Made by a program: the position numbers and the translations under genes
Origin: Planctomycetota bacterium
Lineage (GTDB): Bacteria; Planctomycetota; GCA-002687715; DRQF01
NCBI GenBank assembly: GCA_024275615.1
Contig: JAJRYU010000110.1
Coordinates: 1 to 9,580, forward strand
Direction of reading: 5' to 3'
Length of the DNA stretch: 9,580 bases
Part shown: in pieces, positions 1-5,798 of the stretch
Position numbering within the stretch: the stretch's first letter is position 1
How the letters are laid out: each line of letters opens with the position of its first letter
The notes under the pieces: generated by a model
Database searches by the model: none
What the model was told of the DNA's origin: nothing
What the model saw: only the letters and a program-made list of their open reading frames with translations

Positions 1-2472
1 CAGAGGAATATCAAGGCCCTGCCGCTGCATCTCACTGGCAACGTGAGCCATTTCCTCCAAGGAAGGCGTAATCAACCCGGACAATCCAATGATGTCACAC
101 TCCTCTTTGCGCGCCCGATCAAGTATGGTCTGGGCTGGCACCATCACGCCCAAATCCACAATCTCATAATTGTTGCAGCCCAATACGACACTCACAATGT
201 TCTTACCAATGTCGTGGACATCACCTTTTACGGTTGCCATCAGAATCTTGCCTGCGGACTTTCGTCCCTCACCGTCCTTTTCCGCTTCGATAAATGGGTT
301 GAGATGAGCCACAGCCTTTTTCATGACACGAGCGCTCTTGACAACCTGAGGCAAGAACATCTTCCCAGCACCAAAGAGATCACCGACAACGTTCATTCCT
401 GCCATGAGTGGCCCTTCGATCACCTCAATGGGCCGCTCAACAGCGAGCCTGGCTTCCTCGGTGTCTTCGACGATGAAATCGGTGATACCTTTGACCAGGG
501 CATGTTCAAGTCGCTTTTCGACTGGCCCTTCTCGCCAAGAGAGATCAACCTCACGTCCCTTACCCTTACCTTTGTCTTTCAGGTTCTCGGCAAAGGCCAC
601 TAAGCGCTCCGTGGCATCCGGACGACGATTGAGCAATACGTCTTCTACGTGTTCAAGAAGTTCAGAGTCGATATCATCATAGACGGCTATTTGCCCGGCA
701 TTGACGATGCCCATGTCAAGCCCAGCGGCAATGGCGTGATACAAGAATGCCGAGTGCATGGCCTCACGCACATGGTCGTTTCCGCGGAAGGAAAACGAAA
801 TGTTGCTGACACCACCACTGACGTAGGCAAAAGGCAGATTCTCTTTGATCCACTTTGTGGCCGCAATGAAATCAACAGCATAGTTGTCGTGCTCTTCGAT
901 TCCCGTCGCCACGCTGAGAATGTTAGGATCAAAAATGATGAGCTCAGGTGGGAATCCCAGATCATCAACAAGGATGCGATAGCTGCGAGCACAAATCTCC
1001 TGGCGCCTAGATAGATTGGCGGCTTGGCCTTCTTCATCAAAGGCCATCACGACGACGGCCGCACCATAGCGCATGATCTTGCCGGCCTGGGTCCTAAATT
1101 CATCTTCTCCTGCCTTCAGAGAGATCGAGTTGACAATCCCTCGGCCTTGAAGACATTTCAATCCAGGTTCGATAACCGACCACTTGGACGAATCAATCAT
1201 GATAGGAACACGACTGATGTCCGGTTCGCTGGCAATGAGGTTAAGAAAGGCAACCATCGCTTCAGCTGACTCCAACATGCCGTCATCCATGTTGACATCG
1301 ATGATTTGCGCACCACCCTCCACTTGATGGCGTGCCACATCAAGCGCTTCCTCATGGAGGTCATCTCGAATGAGTCTGGCAAACTTCCTTGAGCCAGCGA
1401 CATTCGTGCGCTCGCCGATGTTGACGAAGTTCAGATCCGACGTCAGGTTCAGGGCCTCCAAGCCGGACAAGTTCATGATCTTTGGGCGATCAGGACGAAT
1501 ACGAGGGGCAATGCCCTGCACTGCTTCTGCCATGGCTTTGATGTGTGGAGGTGTCGTGCCGCAGCAGCCGCCGACAATGTTGAGAAAACCGCTCTCCGCC
1601 CATTCCTTGATGTGCTCAGCCACGCTTTCCGGAGTTTCGTCATACTCGCCAAAGGCGTTGGGCAATCCAGCGTTCGGATAGCAACTGACCATGGAGGTGG
1701 CGACCCGAGAGATTTCTTCGATGTGAGGCCGCATTTGAGTTGGCCCCAAAGCACAATTCAACCCGACTGAGAATAGACCAGCGTGACTCACCGAATGCCA
1801 AAAAGCTTCTGGGGTTTGCCCGGACAGAGTACGCCCACTAGCGTCTGTGATCGTTCCGGAAACCATGACTGGGACACGACGGTAGCCTTGTTCGAAGAGC
1901 CCCGTCACTGCGAAAAGAGCAGCTCTGGCGTTGAGGGTGTCAAAGACTGTTTCAATCAGAAGGAGATCGGCGCCACCATCCAGGAGCCCACGCGCTTGTT
2001 CTTCATAGGCGTCTTTCAATTCATCGTAGCTGACGTCACGATAACCTGGATTATTCACATCCGGTGAAATTGAACACGTCTTGTTGGTCGGTCCCAGAGC
2101 ACCCGCGACCCAGCGGGGAGCCTCAGGAGTAGAAAACGCTAGGGCTGCCCGTTTGGCGACTTCCGCCGATGCCTTGTTGATATCATAGGCGGCGCGCTCA
2201 AGGCCATAGTCGGCTTGGGCTATCCGTGTACCACTAAAAGTATTGGTCTCAATGATATCTGATCCGGCCTCAAGATAGGCACGGTGAATCTCTTCAATGA
2301 CATCGGGCCTCGTCAGCGACAGAAGATCGTTGTTGCCCTTGACATCGTGAGTGTGATCCTTGAACAAGTCACCGCGGTAGTCTTCTTCACTAAGCCTGTA
2401 AGCTTGGATCATGGTGCCCATGGCCCCATCAATGACAAGGATTATTTGGGCAGCGTGTTTTTCGATGCTCAT
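1..2472 (-). CDS. metH: Cobalamin-dependent methionine synthase, N-terminal 824 residues (3' end beyond the window)
   Basis: This enzyme moves a methyl group from 5-methyltetrahydrofolate through methylcobalamin to homocysteine, giving methionine in the cytoplasm. The reading frame is open to base 1, so 824 codons are present; E. coli MetH has about 1227 residues, so the end of the B12 domain and the SAM-dependent reactivation domain lie outside. The homocysteine domain covers about 1-325, with DGAMGTMIQ at 15-23 and zinc ligands Cys240 (LNCALG) and Cys303/Cys304 (GGCCGT). The pterin-binding domain covers about 340-600 (NIGERTN at 351-357, IDVNMDDGM at 391-399). The B12 cap covers about 640-735. 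The cobalamin-binding domain starts near 741, with the lower axial His753 in DVHDIGKN and SGLITPSL at 798-805. The start ATG overlaps the stop of the upstream regulator gene as ATGA and has a GAAGGGA ribosome site just upstream, so the two are probably translationally coupled. All visible key residues are intact. Confidence 0.97.
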   Translation of the reverse strand, partial: MSIEKHAAQIILVIDGAMGTMIQAYRLSEEDYRGDLFKDHTHDVKGNNDLLSLTRPDVIEEIHRAYLEAGSDIIETNTFSGTRIAQADYGLERAAYDINKASAEVAKRAALAFSTPEAPRWVAGALGPTNKTCSISPDVNNPGYRDVSYDELKDAYEEQARGLLDGGADLLLIETVFDTLNARAALFAVTGLFEQGYRRVPVMVSGTITDASGRTLSGQTPEAFWHSVSHAGLFSVGLNCALGPTQMRPHIEEISRVATSMVSCYPNAGLPNAFGEYDETPESVAEHIKEWAESGFLNIVGGCCGTTPPHIKAMAEAVQGIAPRIRPDRPKIMNLSGLEALNLTSDLNFVNIGERTNVAGSRKFARLIRDDLHEEALDVARHQVEGGAQIIDVNMDDGMLESAEAMVAFLNLIASEPDISRVPIMIDSSKWSVIEPGLKCLQGRGIVNSISLKAGEDEFRTQAGKIMRYGAAVVVMAFDEEGQAANLSRRQEICARSYRILVDDLGFPPELIIFDPNILSVATGIEEHDNYAVDFIAATKWIKENLPFAYVSGGVSNISFSFRGNDHVREAMHSAFLYHAIAAGLDMGIVNAGQIAVYDDIDSELLEHVEDVLLNRRPDATERLVAFAENLKDKGKGKGREVDLSWREGPVEKRLEHALVKGITDFIVEDTEEARLAVERPIEVIEGPLMAGMNVVGDLFGAGKMFLPQVVKSARVMKKAVAHLNPFIEAEKDGEGRKSAGKILMATVKGDVHDIGKNIVSVVLGCNNYEIVDLGVMVPAQTILDRARKEECDIIGLSGLITPSLEEMAHVASEMQRQGLDIPL

Positions 2473-3395
2473 TCCATTCCCTTCTTGCCGGTAGCCAAAA
2501 CAGATACAAATCGAGGCGGTTTTCTATCCTTCGCCACGGGATAGGATTCCACGGTCTGAAGGCCCGCTTGCGACAAAAGCGACTTCAGGTGATCGAGAGA
2601 GAATCCAAGCGTCTCATGCCCGAAACGTTCACGCACCCATGCCTCGTCGTGGCTCAGAAGATCAAGAACGATAAGCCTGCCGCCTTGGTCCAGAACTCGC
2701 ACGCATTCCAAAAGTGCCGCTTCGGGATCAGCGAGTAGATGTAAGAGCTGGCTAACGATAACGAGGTCAACGCTCTTGTCTTTGAGTGGCAAGGAAGCGA
2801 CGTCGGCTTCATGGCAAGAAAGCGACGTGACTTCTTGTTCTTTGGCTTTGGCTGCCAGTCGAGTGAGTTGAGCTTTGTCTGGATCCACAGCGTGAAGCTC
2901 GGTGGCGAAACGTGCCAACAAGAGCGTCATCTCGCCTTCGCCCACGCCCACATCCAAGATTCTTTGTTTGGGGATGAGTGTCAGTAAGGACCTAGCAAAA
3001 CCCTCCCAAGTGCGCCCGGGAAGATCCTGCTTGCCCAAGCTCCCTTGACCTTGGTGGGCAACGGCCTTGGCTTTTCGCGCGGCGACGAGTTGCTCCAAGG
3101 CTTCCTGGTCAAGTTGGCCGATACGGGATTCACTGATCTGCTGGTGGTAGAGGGTCAGGACTGGCTCGGCAGCCTGTTCGGCGGAAAGAGAAAGATAGGT
3201 TTTTCGCCCATCTCCTCGTTCGCACAGAGGAAAAACAGCCTTGATCCGTTGGAGCTGACTGGACACACGAGATTGGGGCATGTTCAAAAGCTGTGCCAGT
3301 TCGGTGACTGTAAGCTCTTCCTGAACAAGTAGTTGCAAGATGCGGAGCCGCGCGGTGTCGGCAAGGATTTTGAAGATTTCGACTGCTTCTTTCAT
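2469..3395 (-). CDS. sahR: ArsR-family regulator fused to a SAM-dependent methyltransferase domain (SahR-like)
   Basis: This is a 308-residue cytoplasmic protein if it starts at ATG 3395. Residues about 4-75 form an ArsR-type winged helix (ILADTARLRILQLL, then LTVTELAQLLNMPQSRVSSQ as the recognition region, wing near GDGRKTYLSLS). No Cys pair typical of metal-sensing ArsR proteins is seen in the DNA-binding part. Residues about 130-300 form a class I methyltransferase fold: motif I DVGVGEG at 148-154, acidic loop AVDPD at 169-173, then ADVASLPLKDKSVDLVIVSQ. Known SahR proteins have this fusion, bind S-adenosylhomocysteine and regulate SAM-cycle genes such as metH and ahcY. The overlap with metH fits that role well. 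The frame continues upstream to a TTG at 3431 (320 residues), but the extra 12 codons lie in a palindrome and the conserved region starts at the internal ATG. Neither start has a clear Shine-Dalgarno sequence. The ligand and regulatory role are inferred; the domain calls are secure. Confidence 0.85.
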   Translation of the reverse strand: MKEAVEIFKILADTARLRILQLLVQEELTVTELAQLLNMPQSRVSSQLQRIKAVFPLCERGDGRKTYLSLSAEQAAEPVLTLYHQQISESRIGQLDQEALEQLVAARKAKAVAHQGQGSLGKQDLPGRTWEGFARSLLTLIPKQRILDVGVGEGEMTLLLARFATELHAVDPDKAQLTRLAAKAKEQEVTSLSCHEADVASLPLKDKSVDLVIVSQLLHLLADPEAALLECVRVLDQGGRLIVLDLLSHDEAWVRERFGHETLGFSLDHLKSLLSQAGLQTVESYPVAKDRKPPRFVSVLATGKKGME

Positions 3396-3418
3396 CGTAT
3401 TATCCGGATGATACGATG
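3393..3418. promoter_or_regulatory. 26-bp near-perfect palindrome, putative operator for the regulator-metH operon
   Basis: The arms CATCGTAT (3393-3400) and ATACGATG (3411-3418) are exact reverse complements, and the centre TATCCGGATG continues the symmetry. Twelve of thirteen base pairs match; only 3401 versus 3410 fails. The site covers the ATG of the SahR-like gene (complement of 3393-3395) and the likely -10 region, where a bound dimer would block transcription. ArsR-type repressors normally bind such dyads at their own promoter. I cannot recall the SahR consensus well enough to claim a match. Confidence 0.7.
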
Positions 3419-3435
3419 TTTTATTGACCAATCAA
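3408..3435 (-). promoter_or_regulatory. Candidate promoter for the regulator-metH operon
   Basis: On the minus strand, TTGATT (3430-3435) and TATCAT (3408-3413) are separated by 16 bp and resemble sigma-70 -35 and -10 boxes with 4/6 and 5/6 matches. Transcription would start a few bases before the ATG at 3395, giving a very short leader or none. This agrees with the lack of a Shine-Dalgarno sequence. The -10 box lies inside the palindrome. Promoter consensus in this organism is unknown, so this is tentative. Confidence 0.35.
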
Positions 3436-3484
3436 GCACAAGGCTCAACAAGCCCTCACTCCAAATGGGTTTTATCATCATTTG

Positions 3485-3507
3485 CGGAACGATGGGGAAT
3501 CATTCCG
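3485..3507. repeat. 23-bp inverted repeat upstream of the lipoprotein gene
   Basis: Arms CGGAACGAT (3485-3493) and ATCATTCCG (3499-3507) flank GGGGA, with 8 of 9 pairs matching. It lies about 40 bp before the lipoprotein ATG. It could be a second operator in the divergent region or a hairpin in the 5' leader; no U-run follows on either strand, so it is not a normal terminator. Confidence 0.4.
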
Positions 3508-3548
3508 GCCAGAGGTCTTGGAACAAGTGTCAGATCTCGGAGCCCAGC

Positions 3549-5477
3549 ATGATTCACACGTTTTTGCGCCTACGCCTCATTCGCATCGTCACCCTGTCCA
3601 TCTCAATCAGCTTGCTTGCGGGATGTCACGGGAACGATTCACATGGTTTCTTGGGCGGGGGTTCCGTAACGACATCCATTGGTCCTGCCGGTGGCCAAGT
3701 CGTTTCCGGTGATGGCCTCCTCATTTTGGATATCCCAGCTGGCGCTCTTCCCCAAGTAGAAGACATCACGATTGACGCCGTCGACCCGGCGACTTTGGAC
3801 CCTGCCGTCGTGGCACTTGCTCCCACGGTAGCCTATCGCATGTCTCCCGACGGCCTCACTTTTGCTATGCCGGTGGGGGTCACACTCGACATCGGTACGG
3901 TTGACACCAGCACACCGGGGACGCGGAGCACAGGTTTGGAATTTGCTCTTTTGGGATCGGGTATCGATTTTGAACCCTTGGGCAACATGGCCGTCAACAT
4001 CCAAGAATCGACAGGCAAAAAAACGTTGACTGGCGATCTCTCGCACTTTTCACTCATTGTCGCCTTGGGTAGTCTCGCCGCCGGAGTTGACATGACCGTC
4101 ACTCATCCGCCTACACTGCCACCCAACATCACTGGGATCGTCTCCGCCACCATCGACGTCGCAGGCTTGAACATGCTGGGGAGCTCAATGCCGGTCAATT
4201 GGTTTGCTACGAGTGACGGAGTCATTGTCATTGACCCGAGTTTTGCAGTTTCTCCTCACATTTTCTCGCCTCCAGGAATCACACCCTCGGCGACACCTCA
4301 GCAAGGAAGCGATTCGTTTACCGTTACCTGCGCGGCACCAGGCAGCGACGACGAAACATCTGTGACCTTCGTTTTCCAGAACCTGATGTTGACCGGTACG
4401 GGCCTGAATCTGACCAACACATCCGGCTTTCCAATTTTCTTCAACTTCGCTTTGGCCTTCGATTGTCTTCCACCAAGTGGTAATCCAGGGCAACCGTTCA
4501 AGATTTCAGTGACCGGCATGACAGCCATTGAATCAGCCACTCCTGTGCGAACGAAATTCAGTTTCTTTGATCCCGCCAACCCACAAGTGATCGTTGCTGG
4601 CCAATCTCAGGGGACAGCCGCCGTCGCCCGCGTTGACATCAATTCCGGGCAGACTGCGGACCTGCAATTCGGTTTCGGCAGCAACGCGTTCGACGCGCTA
4701 GTGACACAAGATCCGACGACGGGAACAGAAGCCTTAGTTCTCTCTGGCTCTCAAGTCCTCACTGGTATCCTCCAGACCGGGACTTTTCAGCTCTTCCCCT
4801 TCGTACAACTCAACATGACACCTCGAACCGACGCCACCCTCATCGCCGATGACCCCACCGTTGGTATTGCCCTTCCTGGAATCAACGCCATCGATCTCAA
4901 GACATGGGACAGCGGGGGTGGCGGCTTCATCGTTGACAGTGCTATCCCCATTTCTTTTTTCCCTGAAACGGTTGCTGTCAACCAGAATCTTGATCATGCC
5001 TTGGCGATCAACGGTTTCAACGAACTGATCGACATCAATGCCAAAGGCCCGAGCCCCATCGAAACGACAATTCAATCCCTGGGGACAAACTCTCGCCGCA
5101 TGCGTTGGGACCCAACAACTGGCGTCGGCGGCGTCACTGACTTCAGCGACAACACACTCACGATTTTTGAATGGGATGGCAACTCGCTGCCTGTGGTGCA
5201 TGCCACTGCTGTGGTGGGTTCCGGCCCGGTTGGACTCGATATTCTGGGAAACCTCATCGTCTGCGCGGGTTTCAATGACGACACCTGGACACTCATCGAC
5301 TACGATCCCGTAGCTCACAGCATCGTCAGCGTACAAACGAACCCCGCTCCCTTCACAACAGGAGGGAATGCCCTACAACCTGGGCATGCGTCATTTCTTC
5401 GCGACTCCCAGAAAACCGTCATTCTCAGCTTCTTCGGCGATGACTCCATTGGTGTGATACCAGGCGCTTTTCCTTAG
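3549..5477 (+). CDS. Secreted lipoprotein with a ZU5-like domain, function unknown
   Basis: This is a 642-residue exported protein. The chosen start, ATG 3549, has GGAG at 3539-3542 with a 6-base spacer and gives a lipoprotein signal peptide: basic residues at 7-12, a hydrophobic stretch at 13-23 and lipobox LLAGC with Cys26 as the lipidated residue. The frame is open further upstream, but that part overlaps the divergent regulator gene and lacks a signal. Residues about 43-120 resemble a ZU5-type beta domain (IGPAGGQVVSGDG, LDIPAGALPQ, YRMSPDGLTFAMPV), and DLSHFSLIVAL at 163-173 looks like its usual closing strand. Residues about 180-300 look like a beta-sandwich. Residues about 340-640 contain loosely repeated beta segments (LDHALAINGFNELIDI, PVGLDILGNLIVCAGFNDDTWTLIDYD) that suggest a beta-propeller of NHL or YVTN type, though I cannot define blades. 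No catalytic motif is visible. The gene is divergent from the regulator gene and convergent with the secreted-protein operon. Confidence 0.85.
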   Translation: MIHTFLRLRLIRIVTLSISISLLAGCHGNDSHGFLGGGSVTTSIGPAGGQVVSGDGLLILDIPAGALPQVEDITIDAVDPATLDPAVVALAPTVAYRMSPDGLTFAMPVGVTLDIGTVDTSTPGTRSTGLEFALLGSGIDFEPLGNMAVNIQESTGKKTLTGDLSHFSLIVALGSLAAGVDMTVTHPPTLPPNITGIVSATIDVAGLNMLGSSMPVNWFATSDGVIVIDPSFAVSPHIFSPPGITPSATPQQGSDSFTVTCAAPGSDDETSVTFVFQNLMLTGTGLNLTNTSGFPIFFNFALAFDCLPPSGNPGQPFKISVTGMTAIESATPVRTKFSFFDPANPQVIVAGQSQGTAAVARVDINSGQTADLQFGFGSNAFDALVTQDPTTGTEALVLSGSQVLTGILQTGTFQLFPFVQLNMTPRTDATLIADDPTVGIALPGINAIDLKTWDSGGGGFIVDSAIPISFFPETVAVNQNLDHALAINGFNELIDINAKGPSPIETTIQSLGTNSRRMRWDPTTGVGGVTDFSDNTLTIFEWDGNSLPVVHATAVVGSGPVGLDILGNLIVCAGFNDDTWTLIDYDPVAHSIVSVQTNPAPFTTGGNALQPGHASFLRDSQKTVILSFFGDDSIGVIPGAFP

Positions 5478-5534
5478 GGCTCGGTTAAGAGTAGCTTCCC
5501 ATTCAAGCGTCTCATCTTCACGCCCCTAAGGAGC

Positions 5535-5552
5535 AAAAAGTCAGGCGACCTG
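5535..5552 (-). terminator. Second weak candidate terminator, minus strand
   Basis: On the minus strand, CAGG-TCG-CCTG (5542-5552) is followed two bases later by five U (5535-5539). The stem has only four pairs and lies about 250 bases beyond the stop codon of the minus-strand operon, so support is poor. Confidence 0.15.
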
Positions 5553-5677
5553 TAAGCCCTTTTAGCTGAGAGACTTTCGTCGACGCAATTCTCGTCCGTC
5601 TTGCGCCAAAGGTCCATCCAAATCCGGGGGGTTGACGATCTCCGTGCCAGTTCCCGGCGCAATATCGGCGCAAACCG

Positions 5678-5693
5678 AAAAGCCGAATCGGCG
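5678..5693 (-). terminator. Weak candidate terminator for the minus-strand operon
   Basis: On the minus strand, GCCG-ATT-CGGC (5682-5692) forms a four-base-pair hairpin followed at once by four U (5678-5681). It lies about 105 bases past the stop of the secreted-protein gene. The stem is short, so efficiency is doubtful. Confidence 0.2.
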
Positions 5694-5798
5694 TATTCCC
5701 GTCCACTGACGTTCGCCCGGCCCTAAATTGACATCGGCTGACTCTTGCACGCTAGGGATTCGGTGCCGTTCCGCTCCCTTGCCCCTACATTCATCTAT

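Larger units (their letters stand above)
5478..5798. other. 321-bp convergent intergenic region without a supported gene
   Basis: This gap separates the ends of the lipoprotein gene (plus) and the secreted-protein gene (minus). Short frames of about 62 codons are open on the minus strand in all three phases (within 5474-5750), but none has a convincing ribosome site, domain or signal peptide. Several GCCGA/TCGGC elements (5665-5669, 5682-5692, 5734-5738) could pair with each other. I see no strong intrinsic terminator for the plus-strand gene. The region may carry transcription-end structures, a small RNA or a decayed gene; none of these can be settled by reading. Confidence 0.5.

Noticed and set aside
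557..571. Short tandem repeat in metH (minus-strand GGTAAG repeated)
   Set aside because: It encodes KGKGKG in the flexible linker between the folate and B12 domains and keeps the frame, so it is ordinary linker sequence.
43..603. A 186-codon plus-strand frame opposite metH
   Set aside because: It is antisense to the conserved B12-binding part of MetH and has no ribosome site, signal or recognisable domain.
687..1040. A 117-codon minus-strand frame inside the metH region
   Set aside because: It is in a different phase from the metH frame, which reads continuously with conserved residues here, so it is a shadow.
3396..3548. A cobalamin or SAM riboswitch before the metH operon
   Set aside because: The 153-bp divergent region has no B12-box-like sequence or multi-stem architecture, and the likely leader is almost absent; regulation by a DNA-binding protein fits better.
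4734..5336. A 200-codon minus-strand frame opposite the lipoprotein gene
   Set aside because: The plus-strand frame has a ribosome site, lipobox and coherent beta-domain sequence; the antisense frame has no recognisable features.
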